The notes: generated from the letters alone by a model not told the origin. DNA of 64,000 bases from Trebonia sp963734665 (GCA_963734665.1 CAVTIR010000005.1:124001-188000); one strand, 5' to 3'; shown: positions 26,563 to 35,980, counted from the stretch's first letter. Made by a program: numbers and translations.

Positions 26563-27624
26563 TCATAGGTCATCTGGCCGGGCGTGTAGGGGGGGCGCAG
26601 CAGCCGGGAGGAGCCCGAGGCGGACAAGGGCATCCGTGTCGTGCCAGAAGATCCACTGGGCCGGGCTTGTCCTAATGGCGGCATCCATCGCGGCCACGCA
26701 GCGCCCGAACGCGGTCGCCGTCTCGCCGTGCAGCGGCACCGGTGGCGAGATTTCCAGCACCTGGTGCCGGTAGTCGGCCGAGCGGTACACAAAAGTCATG
26801 AGAATCGGGGCACCAGTCAGCCGGGCGAGGGTCACCACCCCCGGCAAGAGCCTGGCCTGCCGCCCAAGCAAGGGCACTTCGAAAGTGCGGGCTCGGTCAG
26901 CGTCTAGCGGCGCGGCGTCGCTACAGATCGTCACCACCTCATTGGCGCGGAGCGCGGTTGCGGCCTGCAACGCGACCTGAACCCGGCCCGGGTGCGGCTC
27001 GATGTTAGGCCGCTGCCGGTGGCGCAGCACCCGCCTGGCCCAGACGAGGTCACAGAACCGCCGCTCGACGGAAGACAGGCCAGGCCAGTAATCCCAGTGC
27101 CAGCGGCCGATGCTGGTGACCGGGAACCCGCTGGCATGGAGCAGCGAGAAGGCACTGTCGTGGGAACCCAAGTGGGCGCTGCAGAGTATGACGCCGTTGC
27201 CCTCGGCCAGCGCGGCGTCCAGGTGTTCGCGGCCGCGGATCTCGACCAGTTTCCCTAGGGAACGGGCCCGGCCCCGCAGCCGCATCACGTCGATGACGTG
27301 GCAAGAGCGGAACCGGAAGAAGTCCCGGGCTAGGCGCTCAGCCTCGTCCGGGCCGAGCTGGTCACCGAGCAGCCAGCCCAGGTTACGCACAATCTCCGAG
27401 CGCTTCCCGGCCTGGTACCGGTAACTCCAGTCGCCTCGCAAGCAGGCTACACGGTAGGCGAGACTGGTGGGCAGCCTCGCTGCCAGCGGCGCCACTGCCA
27501 GCCAGTAGGCAACGTCCTCCGCTTTGCGCAGCAGTCGCCCCACGGCGACCGTCCCCGGCTGGCCAGCCTTGCCCAGCGGCCGTCCGCGCGGCGGGCTTGC
27601 CGCCTTGGCCGCCGCCTCAGCCAT
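26563..27624 (-). CDS. LpxL/HtrB-family acyltransferase
   Basis: 353 aa. The HX4D motif of lysophospholipid-type acyltransferases is present as HLGSHD (H151, D156), within GVILCSAHLGSHDSAF; a hydrophobic segment near residues 38-55 and an overall HtrB/LpxL or PIM-acyltransferase layout support membrane association. Family members move an acyl chain from acyl carrier protein or CoA to a glycolipid. It overlaps the carrier-protein gene by eight bases and is the last gene of the ACAD / adenylation / carrier operon. The simplest reading is that it transfers the carrier-bound acyl group to a sugar acceptor. The acceptor is unknown. Confidence 0.8.
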   Translation of the reverse strand: MAEAAAKAASPPRGRPLGKAGQPGTVAVGRLLRKAEDVAYWLAVAPLAARLPTSLAYRVACLRGDWSYRYQAGKRSEIVRNLGWLLGDQLGPDEAERLARDFFRFRSCHVIDVMRLRGRARSLGKLVEIRGREHLDAALAEGNGVILCSAHLGSHDSAFSLLHASGFPVTSIGRWHWDYWPGLSSVERRFCDLVWARRVLRHRQRPNIEPHPGRVQVALQAATALRANEVVTICSDAAPLDADRARTFEVPLLGRQARLLPGVVTLARLTGAPILMTFVYRSADYRHQVLEISPPVPLHGETATAFGRCVAAMDAAIRTSPAQWIFWHDTDALVRLGLLPAAAPPLHARPDDL

Positions 27625-27922
27625 GGCCGCCTGCCTGGTCCGCTGTTCCCCCGGCCCTGGGGCGGAGGTAGGCGGCGATGGCGTCCACGCTGGCGAAATG
27701 TTCGGGGACGAAGTCCATATCGTCCACCACGATCCCGAACCGCTCCTGAACGAAAAGCACGAGCCTGAGCAGGCTCAGCGAGTCCAGGACGCCTGTGTCC
27801 AGCAGCGGCGTCGCGTCTGCAAGCGGCAGTAGGGTCGCGTCCTGGACGAGTTCCTGGCTGATGTAGTCGTTGATGACCGCTTCCAAGTGGCGGTCTTCCG
27901 GCGTACCCTGCGGCTCCTTCAT
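27617..27922 (-). CDS. Peptidyl/acyl carrier protein
   Basis: 101 aa free-standing carrier protein. The phosphopantetheine attachment site is S48 in TGVLDSLSLLRL, followed by helix III (VDDMDFVPEHFASVDAIAAYL). It would hold the aminoacyl group made by the adjoining adenylation enzyme while the acyl-CoA-dehydrogenase-like enzyme oxidises it. ATG at 27922, nine bases after the adenylation gene. No phosphopantetheinyl transferase is in the window; a housekeeping one would have to serve it. Confidence 0.88.
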   Translation of the reverse strand: MKEPQGTPEDRHLEAVINDYISQELVQDATLLPLADATPLLDTGVLDSLSLLRLVLFVQERFGIVVDDMDFVPEHFASVDAIAAYLRPRAGGTADQAGGHG

Positions 27923-27931
27923 GCTTATCGC

Positions 27932-29521
27932 CTACCGTGCCCGGGCGAGCCGGGCCCGGTCGACCTTGCCGGTAGAGGTCCTGGGCAGTGCCTGGCAGAA
28001 CTCCACCACGTCTGGCACCATGTAGGCCGGCAGCTGCCGGCGGCAGTGCTCGAGCACCTTTTCGCGGGTGAGGCCGGAGCCATCGGCGGTAATAACCGCC
28101 CGCAGGCGGCTGCCGAGCAGCTCATCTGGTATGGGCAGCACCACCGCCTCGTGGATGGCCGGGTGGGCGTAAAGCGCGGCTTCTACTTCCCCCAGCTCGA
28201 CACGGTAGCCGCGGGTCTTCACCATGCCGTCCTGGCGGCCAAGGTAGACGTAGTTGCCGTCCTGGTCCTGGGTCACCAGGTCGCCGGTCCGGTAGGCCGT
28301 TTCGCGGTACGCCTGCTGGAATGGGTTGGGGACCAGCACCTGCTGGGTTTTGCCAGGCTGGCCCCAATAGCCTTGCATCAGCGAGGGGCCCCGCACGTAC
28401 AGCTCGCCTACCTCCCCGGGCCGCGATACCCGGCGTCCGTCGCTGGCCACCGCGAACACCTCGGTGTCGGCGCAGGCCTTCCCGATCGGGACCGGATCAG
28501 GGGGCCCGGCGCTGCCTGCGGGGACCTCGAACGCCGTGCACACGTTGGTCTCGGTTGGCCCGTACCAGTTCAGGTAGCGCGCGTGTGGCAGCGCGGCCAT
28601 CAGCGCCCTGAGGTGCTTGGTCGGGAACACCTCCCCGGCAAAGATGACCGTCCGCAGTCGGGACAGGTCAAACCCGGCAAGGTTGCTGTAGGCCACCAGC
28701 CTGATAAGCACCGAGGGCACCGAATACCAGACCGAGATCTGCTCCTTCTCCATCCACTGCGCCAGCCGCACAGGGAACATGGTCGCCTTCTCCGGGGACA
28801 GGACCATGCAGGCGGCGGCCTGGCAGCTGGCGAAGATGTCAAAAACGGACAGGTCGAAATGCAGGGGCGCCGGGCTGCAGACGCGGTCGTGTTCGCTGAG
28901 CCCGGCGCATTCTGCCGCCCAGGCGACGAAGGTGAGCGAGTTGCGGTGCGAGATCATGACCCCCTTCGGGGTGCCGGTCGACCCTGAGGTGTACAAGATG
29001 TAGGCCAGGTCGGTCTCGATCGCCGGGTCCCCGGCCACCGGTGCGCCCGGTTCGGCCAGCACCGCCTCCCACGGCAGCACGGCCAGGCCCGCGGGCGCAG
29101 CCCTGCCGCCCTCCTGCCCCCACGGTGGGCCCGCCACGATCACGCTGCGAAGCTGGGGAACGCTGTCGGCCAGGGCGGCCGCGGCCGGCGCCCGGGCGGG
29201 GTCGGCCAGGACCACCGCGATGCCGCTGTCGCGCATGATGCCCGACAGCCGCCCGGCGGGTGAGCCCGGGTCGAGCGGGACATAGACGGCCCCGGCCTTC
29301 AGCGCCCCGAATAGACCCACCACCGAGGCGGCCGACTTGGGGGCCAGGACCCCCACGCGATCACCTTGCGCCACGCCCTGCGCGAGCAGTGCGCGGGCCA
29401 CCTGGTTACTCAGCCTGTCCAGTTCGGCGTAGGTCAAGGACCGGCCTCCCGCCGCCACTGCCGGCCGGTCCGGCCGCCGCGCTGCGCTGTCGATCAACAG
29501 GTGCTGCAGCAGATATGCCAT
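27932..29521 (-). CDS. Stand-alone amino acid adenylation enzyme, L-prolyl-AMP ligase-like
   Basis: 529 aa single A-domain. Core motifs: A3 LYTSGSTGTPKGV, A4 FDLSVFDIF, A5 NWYGPTETN, A7 YRTGDL, A8 GRQDGMVKTRGYRVELGEVE, A10 RTSTGKVDR. Reading the ten GrsA specificity positions by eye gives D-L-F-Y-I-A-W-V-C-K, close to what I recall for prolyl ligases PltF/RedM. It would activate an amino acid with ATP and load it on the downstream carrier. The ATG at 29521 follows GGGGGGAAG; a GTG at 29563 overlapping the upstream stop (GTGA) is an alternative start. Confidence 0.85.
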   Translation of the reverse strand: MAYLLQHLLIDSAARRPDRPAVAAGGRSLTYAELDRLSNQVARALLAQGVAQGDRVGVLAPKSAASVVGLFGALKAGAVYVPLDPGSPAGRLSGIMRDSGIAVVLADPARAPAAAALADSVPQLRSVIVAGPPWGQEGGRAAPAGLAVLPWEAVLAEPGAPVAGDPAIETDLAYILYTSGSTGTPKGVMISHRNSLTFVAWAAECAGLSEHDRVCSPAPLHFDLSVFDIFASCQAAACMVLSPEKATMFPVRLAQWMEKEQISVWYSVPSVLIRLVAYSNLAGFDLSRLRTVIFAGEVFPTKHLRALMAALPHARYLNWYGPTETNVCTAFEVPAGSAGPPDPVPIGKACADTEVFAVASDGRRVSRPGEVGELYVRGPSLMQGYWGQPGKTQQVLVPNPFQQAYRETAYRTGDLVTQDQDGNYVYLGRQDGMVKTRGYRVELGEVEAALYAHPAIHEAVVLPIPDELLGSRLRAVITADGSGLTREKVLEHCRRQLPAYMVPDVVEFCQALPRTSTGKVDRARLARAR

Positions 29522-29559
29522 GTCTTCCCCCCTGACCGGCCACCGGCTCCGGCGCTGGC

Positions 29560-30705
29560 TCACAGGCCCAGCATCCGGGACAAGATGACCCGCTGGATCT
29601 CCGAGGTTCCCGAATAGATGGTGCCGGCGACCGCGTCCCGCAGGTCACGCTCGATCCCGGCCTCCTTCATGTAGCCGTAGGCCCCGTGAATCTGGATCGC
29701 GTCCAGGCTGGAGGCGACCCACGCCTCGCTGGTGAAGAGCTTGGCGGCAGCCGCCTCGGCCACGGTCGGCTTGCCCTGCTGGGCCAGCCACGCGGCCTGG
29801 TAGACCAGCAGCCGGGCCGCCTCCAGCCGCAGGTACATGTCGGCCACCTTGCCGGCCACGCCCTGGAATTTTCCGATGGGCTGGCCGAACTGCTTCCGTG
29901 CCCGCGCGTACCCCACGCACGCCTCCAGTTGGCGCTGCATGGCCCCCAGGGCGCTGGCCAGGATGCAGCTGCGTTCCCATCCCATCGAGGAGTGGAAGAT
30001 GGCCGTCCCAGCTCCCTCCGGACCCAGCCGGTTCCCGGCAGGCACCAGGCAGTCGGTCAGCACGACCTCGCCCATGGGCGAGGTCCGCAAGCCCATCTTC
30101 TCCAGGCCGCGGCTGACGGTAAACCCGGGCGTCCCTTTGTCGACCAGGAACGCGGAGATGCCGCCCAGCCCAGGCCGGTCTGACTGCGAGGCGAAGACCA
30201 GCACCACGTCTGCGAGCGGGGCGTTGGTGATGTACAGCTTGGTCCCGTTGAGGAGGTAATGATCCCCCACGCGCTCAGCGCGGGTCCGCATGCTGAACGC
30301 GTCGGAGCCGGATTCCGCCTCGGTCATCGCATGCACCCCGATGAGCTCCCCTGACACCAGTCCGGGCAGGTAGGCCCGCTGCTGTGCCGGCTTGCCGAAC
30401 TTCACCAGCGGCAGCTCGATGCTCCACATCTGCGCATTAAGCGAGAAGATCAGCCCGTTATCGTGACAGCCGTACCCCAGAGCCTCCAGGACCAAGGCCG
30501 TTGTCAGGATGTCGCTGCCTCCGCCGCCCAGCTCGGCGGGGACCGGCAGGCCCTGGATCCCGAATCGGGCACAAGCCCGCCACGCTTCCACAGGGAACTC
30601 GCCTGACTCCTCACATTTGGCCAGGTCGTAGTTGAGCTTTGCGCGGGCGAAGGCGACCGCCGCCGCCTTCAGCTCACGCTGCTCAGCACTCAGCGAGAAC
30701 TCCAT
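29560..30705 (-). CDS. Acyl-CoA dehydrogenase family flavoprotein, prolyl-PCP dehydrogenase (PltE/RedW)-like
   Basis: 381 aa, full-length family member. Flavin-binding signatures are AMTEAESGSD and LNGTKLYITNAP; QIHGAYGYMKEAGIERDLRDA is in the C-terminal helical domain. The MCAD-type base (YEGT) is replaced by Ser (IYSGTS), while the isovaleryl-CoA-dehydrogenase-type Glu is present at residue 244 in SSMGWERSC. That arrangement and the GYGCHDNGLIF stretch resemble PltE/RedW/CloN3, which oxidise prolyl-S-carrier to pyrrolyl-2-carboxyl-S-carrier. The ATG at 30705 has GGGAGACGGG before it; the upstream extension to 30831 is rejected. First gene of the operon. Confidence 0.83.
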   Translation of the reverse strand: MEFSLSAEQRELKAAAVAFARAKLNYDLAKCEESGEFPVEAWRACARFGIQGLPVPAELGGGGSDILTTALVLEALGYGCHDNGLIFSLNAQMWSIELPLVKFGKPAQQRAYLPGLVSGELIGVHAMTEAESGSDAFSMRTRAERVGDHYLLNGTKLYITNAPLADVVLVFASQSDRPGLGGISAFLVDKGTPGFTVSRGLEKMGLRTSPMGEVVLTDCLVPAGNRLGPEGAGTAIFHSSMGWERSCILASALGAMQRQLEACVGYARARKQFGQPIGKFQGVAGKVADMYLRLEAARLLVYQAAWLAQQGKPTVAEAAAAKLFTSEAWVASSLDAIQIHGAYGYMKEAGIERDLRDAVAGTIYSGTSEIQRVILSRMLGL

Positions 30706-30829
30706 CCCGTCTCCCTGCTCGCCAGCTGAGCCCCGCGCCCAGCCACGCGTCCCTTTAAGCCTGCCCGGGCCCAGGCCGTCGGCGCCATCCCCACGCCGCG
30801 TAGGGGCCGGGTGGTCTTGTACGCGCGGC

Positions 30830-31162
30830 ATGGTACAAGCGCCGGCGGGATTGGTTGAGCTGAGTAACGGAAACCGCGATGAAAATACGATTAATGGTCA
30901 CCGGGTACGCAGCCGCGAGATCGTCGAACGGGTGATGACTGTTTCGTCGGTCCGCCACGTCGCCATCTCGGGGTTCTGCCATATCGGGCGCGGGTCATTT
31001 CTGGGCGCCAATAGCTGCCTCGCGGACACCATCCGGGTCGCGACGGACTGCTTGATTAATCCTGGCATGGTGATTCTCAGGAATACGGAGCCAGGTCAGG
31101 CCTACATCGGCAATCCGGCGCGGCGCGTCGCACCCGCGTGCACCATGCCCGTGCCTGAGTAG
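30830..31162 (+). pseudogene. Hexapeptide-repeat sugar O-acetyltransferase, C-terminal remnant
   Basis: 110 codons from ATG 30830. VRHVAISGFCHIGRGSFLGANSCLADTIRVATDCLINPGM shows left-handed beta-helix hexapeptides and RNTEPGQAYIGNPARRV is the usual end of NeuD/WbbJ-like sugar acetyltransferases. About half of a normal (200 aa) protein, including the N-terminal domain and several coils, is missing. No strong ribosome-binding site is seen, so it is probably a relic. It is divergent from the ACAD operon. Confidence 0.6.
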
Positions 31163-31331
31163 CGCGAGCCAACCGCCCGTGCCACCATGCCATCCCAACT
31201 GTGGTGAGCCTCGCTACGTCAGCTAAGGACTGTGCGGGATTCAGCGGGCTGCCTATATTCGTACGGGGATCTGCCGGAACTTGTGTCAGCCAATGACGGC
31301 TCGGGGTCGTCCGTGCGGAGGGATTCATTGG

Positions 31332-32477
31332 ATGCGAATTGCGCTAGTCGGATGCGGCTACTGGGGTGCGAAGCACGTCAGGGTGTTGCATGCCACGGAG
31401 GGCGTGGATGAGCTAGTGCTCGTTGACAGCCGGGAAGACCGGCTGCAGTCGCTTACCCGCAGCTACAAGATTGCCAGCTGCCATTCAGCGCTAGGGACGG
31501 CGCTCGAACATGTCGATGCAGTTGTGGTAGCTACCCCTCCCATCACGCACGTGCCGCTTGCGCTGGCCGCGATCGAGGCTGGCAAGCACGTCCAGGTGGA
31601 GAAACCCCTGGCCCTCACCGCTAAAGACGCGCGGACACTGGTAACCGCCGCGGCCGAGGCCGGGGTAACCCTCTTGGTAGGGCACACCTTCGAGTACAAC
31701 CCGGCGGTACGGAAGCTAGCTCAGCTAGTGCGCACCGAGGAACTCGGGGAGCTGTATTACCTGGACAGTGCCCGGCTCAATCTCGGGCTGTACCAGAACG
31801 ACATCAACGTGATCTTCGATCTTGCGCCGCATGACGTCTCCATCGCCAACTTCGTGCTAGGCCGTAAGCCGGTCGCGGTGCAGGCATGGGCGTCCCGGCA
31901 TGCTCACCGTCGGCTGGAAGACGTAGCCTACCTGCGCTTGTTTTACGACGACTGCCTCGATGACGCCGGGCTGACCGCGAATATCCACGTCAGCTGGCTC
32001 GATCCGTGCAAGGTGCGCAGAGTGACCGCCGTCGGGAGCAAGAAGATGGCTGTCTACGACGACCTTGCCGCCGAAGAACGAATCCGCGTGCTGGACAAGG
32101 GCGTCAGTCTTCCGCTGGAAAGCGACGACCTCACGCAACCGCCAATGTCATACCGGTACGGCGACATCGTCGTCCCCTTCATCTCGCCTGATGAACCGCT
32201 CGCCTTGCAGGACCGGCACTTCATCGACTGCGTGACGACCGGTGCCCGTCCGCTGAGTGACGGCGAAGACGGGGTGTCGGTGGTAGAAGCGCTGGAAGCG
32301 GCGGAATACTCGCGAAAGCTCGGCCGTCCGGTGCTGCTTGCGGAGATTAGGTCCGGCGAGCGCCCCGACGGAGCGGCGCTATGGGACAGCGGTCGCGTGC
32401 CCGTTCCCCGGTTCGCGCCGAAGCCGCGGAGGCGCCGGGACGGCTCCGGGCCTCTGCCTCTGCTGACCAATCGTTGA
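31332..32477 (+). CDS. Gfo/Idh/MocA family sugar oxidoreductase
   Basis: 381 aa. MRIALVGCGYWGAKHVRVL is the Rossmann NAD(P) loop and VEKPLAL contains the family lysine. The C-terminal alpha/beta domain carries NVIFDLAPHDVSIANFVLG, with the HD pair seen in WlbA/WbpB-like UDP-sugar 3-dehydrogenases. It probably oxidises a nucleotide sugar, with the DegT aminotransferase at 41.8-43.0 kb as a plausible partner for making a 3-amino sugar. The ATG at 31332 has GGAGGG upstream, so the longer frame from 31281 is not used. A 170-base gap before it should hold its promoter. Confidence 0.85.
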   Translation: MRIALVGCGYWGAKHVRVLHATEGVDELVLVDSREDRLQSLTRSYKIASCHSALGTALEHVDAVVVATPPITHVPLALAAIEAGKHVQVEKPLALTAKDARTLVTAAAEAGVTLLVGHTFEYNPAVRKLAQLVRTEELGELYYLDSARLNLGLYQNDINVIFDLAPHDVSIANFVLGRKPVAVQAWASRHAHRRLEDVAYLRLFYDDCLDDAGLTANIHVSWLDPCKVRRVTAVGSKKMAVYDDLAAEERIRVLDKGVSLPLESDDLTQPPMSYRYGDIVVPFISPDEPLALQDRHFIDCVTTGARPLSDGEDGVSVVEALEAAEYSRKLGRPVLLAEIRSGERPDGAALWDSGRVPVPRFAPKPRRRRDGSGPLPLLTNR

Positions 32478-32611
32478 CTCGGAGGCGGGATGAGCCGTGC
32501 GTGCCGGTCACTGATAGCGGGCGTCGAGTGCCCGCGGAGGAAGCGTTCCGCAGTTAGCCCGCCAGTTCTCGCTGTCGCGACATCGGCTGAGCTCACTGCT
32601 CACGGTGCGGC

Positions 32612-35600
32612 ATGAGCACACCAGGCGGTCAAGGTCGCTACGACGCGTCGCCCGGTGTCGCCGACGACACGGTCGACGTGCTGCCGACTGCCACCGGATT
32701 CATCCCGGAGGAAGCGGTAATAGGCGCGGAAGCTGCGGAAGTCCCCCTCCAGAGCCGCAGGTCGCGAGACGCGACCGCAGCGGCGTCAGCCGCCGGTGAC
32801 TCCCTGACCGTGGCAGCGGGCACCATGGTGAGCCGTATCACCGGCCTGGCCAGGTTCGCCGTGGTCGGCGCGGTGCTTGGCCCCACCTTCACGGGGAGCA
32901 CGTACCAGTTCACGAACTCGATGCCCAACCTGGTCTATTACGGCTTTCTCGGTGGGGCGCTGTTTTCCTCACTGCTTATCCCATCCCTGGTACGTCACCT
33001 CGATGCCGGCGACCGGCGGGCAATGGAACGGATAGCAGGCGGATTCCTCGGGGTGACACTTACCGCCATGGTGGCCATCATCCCGCTGGCCCTCATCCTG
33101 GGACCGCTCGCGCTCAAGACCGCGGTCCTCGGCGGGCCGCACGCGGTAGGCGCCGCGGAGGTCCGCGTCGGACGCCTGCTGATCTTGATGCTCATCCCGC
33201 AGGTTTTTCTCTACGGCGTTATCGGCACCTCGACCGCCGTAATGAACGCTCATCGCCGCTTCGCGCTCGCCGCCACCGCGCCGGCGGTGGAGAATCTCGG
33301 CACGATCGCCGTTCTCCTGGCGACGGGCGCGGTCTACGGTACAGGCCGGAGCATCACCAACCTGCCGCTGGGCGAGATCCTGCTGCTCGGGCTCGGCTCC
33401 ACCGGCGCGGTCATCCTGCATGCCGCCATTCAATGGTGGGGAGCGCGGCGGGCTGGGGTTACTCTCCTGCCAGCCTTTGGCTGGCGCGACACCGAGGTCC
33501 TGGCCGTGGCGCGACGCGCGGTCCCCGCACTGACCCAGACCGGGCTCGATGCCTTCCAGTTGCTGGTCCTGCTGATCGCGGCGAACCGCGTGCCCGGCGG
33601 GATCGTCGTCTTTCAGATCGCCCTTAGCTTCTACTTCATCTCCAACGCTCTTGGCATAGCGCCGGTCGCGCTGTCCCTGCTGCCACGGCTGTCGCGCATG
33701 CACCTGGACGGTGACGCGACCGCTTTCCATGACACCCTGGTACGAGGCCTGGCCCTAGGGTTCTTCGTCACGATCCCCGCCGGGACTGCCTACCTTGTCC
33801 TGGCCGTGCCCTTGGCCAAGGCCGTTTCGTTCGGCCAGCTGGATACCAGCGCGGGTGTCACCATGGTGGCCGGAACCTTGGCGGCGCTGTCGGTGGCGGT
33901 TGTCGCCCAGACCGCCTTCATGATCGCGACTTACGCGTCTTACGCGCGGAAAGATACTCGTGCACCACTGCGTTCGATGGTGGTCCAGACCATCACGTGC
34001 CTGGTCTTGGTGAGCTTGAGCCTGCTGGTCCACGGAACGGCCATTCTCATCGTGCTCGGGCTATCGGTGTCCGGGGCGGCGACCGCGGCCGCCTGTCATC
34101 TGATGGTCCGGATGTGGCGAACCCTTGGTCGTCGCGGCACGCAGCGGCTTACGCCGTCGCTGCTCAGGTTCATCGCCGGTGCCGTCATCATGGCCGTGCC
34201 GGCGTGGCTTTGCGCCGGTGCGGTGTCCCGCTGGGCCGGGCCCAAGGTTGGGATGCTGGCGGCGGCCCTGGTCGGGGTGACGGTGTACGTAGCCGTCGAG
34301 AAGCTCTTGCGGACTCCTGAGGTGGAGTGGCTCAGCGGAGGCCTGCGTCAGGTGCTGGCCGGGGCCCGGCGCACGCCAGCCGAGCGTCGTATGGTCCGCG
34401 TGACGCTGCCCGCGATCACCAAACCGACTGTCACCGAACGGTCCCGTGGTCAAGCCTGGACGGCACACGCGCCGCGCGGCTCGGCGGGCTGGCGGCTGAT
34501 CGGACCGGCGCTCTTCGCCGCCGCGGCCGCGGGAGCGCTGACCACGTTCGGCCCGCTGAAGGCGCTCGGCGCCCTGCTGCTGCTGATCGTCATGGCCTGC
34601 ATCTGGCGCTGGCCGGTCCTGGCGGCATATCTCGTTATTGGGCTGACGCCCCTTACCACGGGTCTCAGCCTCGGCCACGCCCTGCCGCTCATCAGGCCGA
34701 ACGAGGCGATCGACCTGTTGGCGGGCGCTACGCTCGCGCTCCGCGGCATCGTCAGGGCACGCACCGGCCTGCTGCCGAGAATCCGGATGAACCGGATCGA
34801 ACTGGGCATGGTCCTGATGGCGGTCTGCAACTCTGTCATACCGCTGCTCTGGATGGCGGTCCGTCGGGAAGCGATATCGCAGGACGACATCCTCTACGCC
34901 CTCGTGCTGTGGAAGCTCCTGGGCATCTACATCATCGTCCGCGCCGCGGTGCGGACCGACCGGCAAGTGCGCAACTGCCTGTGGCTCTTTGTGGGCGTCG
35001 TCTCCGTCGTGGCGCTGGTGGCCATCGTGCAGTCACTGGGACTGTTTGGCGTGCCGGCGTTCCTGGCGAAGAACTTCGAAGCCGTGTCGCAATCAGGGCC
35101 GGGAGGCGGCCGGGGCAGCTCAACGCTGGGGCTGGCGGGAGCGACCGCAGACCTCATGGTCTTCGGCCTGGCGGCCGTGACGGGGCTGTGGATGCGTTAC
35201 CGGCGGCACCGCCTGGCGCTACTGGCCGCCGCGGCCTTGATGATCTCCGGGGCGCTGGCCGCGGGCGAGTTCTCCGGGGCCATCGGTCTGGTCGTCGGCG
35301 TCATCTGCATCGCCGTCGTGACCGGCTCACCGAGACTGATCGCCTACTTTGCCTCGGCCGCCGTGATCGGGGCGCTCGTCGTGACGCCGATCATCGAAAA
35401 GCGGCTTAGCGGCTTCAGTTCGACCTCAGGCCTGCCGCAGAGCTGGGTTGTCCGCCTGCAGAACCTGCAGACTTACTTCTGGCCCAGGCTGTTCTCTGAC
35501 TGGAATTTCATCCTGGGCGTCCGCCCGGCGGCTCGCGTGGTCGTGCCGGGAGGCTACGTCTGGATCGAGAGCGGCTACACATGGCTGCTCTGGGCGGGCG

Positions 35601-35980
35601 GCATCCCGCTGCTCGTGAGCTTCCTCTACTTCGCCTACGTGACGGCGAAAGCGGCCTGGCAGACAGCGCACCGGGAGCCTGACGCACGAAGCGTGGCGGG
35701 CGCAACGGTCTTCGTGGCGGTCATCGTCATTACCGTTCTCATGATCTTTGACCCGCACCTGACATACCGCGGTTCCGCGGACGAATTCTTCTTCATGATC
35801 GCGCTGATGACAACTCGCGGCCGGGCTGATGACCAGCCGCGCGCGCGTCAGCATCTGGCCACTGAGCGGGCTACGACGGAGGTCACATGTCAACCGATAA
35901 CACCAGCCGTACCAGAAATGGGCACAGCGCTAGGCTCCCGCAGTCCCTTTCCGCTTGGCGGCCAGCGCAGTGGTCCCTGA
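32612..35980 (+). CDS. MurJ-like lipid flippase fused to an O-antigen-ligase-like polymerase domain
   Basis: 1122 aa in one frame. After a 60-residue cytosolic leader, residues about 62-570 form a MurJ/MviN-type region (SLTVAAGTMVSRITGLARF, with the usual proline/arginine features and about 14 helices). A linker of about 60 residues follows, then residues about 635-1080 form a second polytopic region with an O-antigen-ligase layout (PNEAIDLLAGATL, a large outer loop with LGVRPAARVVVPGGYVWIESGYTWLLW). Flipping and polymerisation or ligation of a lipid-linked glycan would thus be in one chain. The last 31 residues are read through the start of the next gene (94-base overlap), so the natural stop may have been lost. 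Confidence 0.8.
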   Translation: MSTPGGQGRYDASPGVADDTVDVLPTATGFIPEEAVIGAEAAEVPLQSRRSRDATAAASAAGDSLTVAAGTMVSRITGLARFAVVGAVLGPTFTGSTYQFTNSMPNLVYYGFLGGALFSSLLIPSLVRHLDAGDRRAMERIAGGFLGVTLTAMVAIIPLALILGPLALKTAVLGGPHAVGAAEVRVGRLLILMLIPQVFLYGVIGTSTAVMNAHRRFALAATAPAVENLGTIAVLLATGAVYGTGRSITNLPLGEILLLGLGSTGAVILHAAIQWWGARRAGVTLLPAFGWRDTEVLAVARRAVPALTQTGLDAFQLLVLLIAANRVPGGIVVFQIALSFYFISNALGIAPVALSLLPRLSRMHLDGDATAFHDTLVRGLALGFFVTIPAGTAYLVLAVPLAKAVSFGQLDTSAGVTMVAGTLAALSVAVVAQTAFMIATYASYARKDTRAPLRSMVVQTITCLVLVSLSLLVHGTAILIVLGLSVSGAATAAACHLMVRMWRTLGRRGTQRLTPSLLRFIAGAVIMAVPAWLCAGAVSRWAGPKVGMLAAALVGVTVYVAVEKLLRTPEVEWLSGGLRQVLAGARRTPAERRMVRVTLPAITKPTVTERSRGQAWTAHAPRGSAGWRLIGPALFAAAAAGALTTFGPLKALGALLLLIVMACIWRWPVLAAYLVIGLTPLTTGLSLGHALPLIRPNEAIDLLAGATLALRGIVRARTGLLPRIRMNRIELGMVLMAVCNSVIPLLWMAVRREAISQDDILYALVLWKLLGIYIIVRAAVRTDRQVRNCLWLFVGVVSVVALVAIVQSLGLFGVPAFLAKNFEAVSQSGPGGGRGSSTLGLAGATADLMVFGLAAVTGLWMRYRRHRLALLAAAALMISGALAAGEFSGAIGLVVGVICIAVVTGSPRLIAYFASAAVIGALVVTPIIEKRLSGFSSTSGLPQSWVVRLQNLQTYFWPRLFSDWNFILGVRPAARVVVPGGYVWIESGYTWLLWAGGIPLLVSFLYFAYVTAKAAWQTAHREPDARSVAGATVFVAVIVITVLMIFDPHLTYRGSADEFFFMIALMTTRGRADDQPRARQHLATERATTEVTCQPITPAVPEMGTALGSRSPFPLGGQRSGP

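Noticed and set aside
27887..28987. A 366-codon rightward frame opposite the adenylation gene
   Set aside because: All A-domain core motifs are on the other strand; this frame is a codon-bias shadow.
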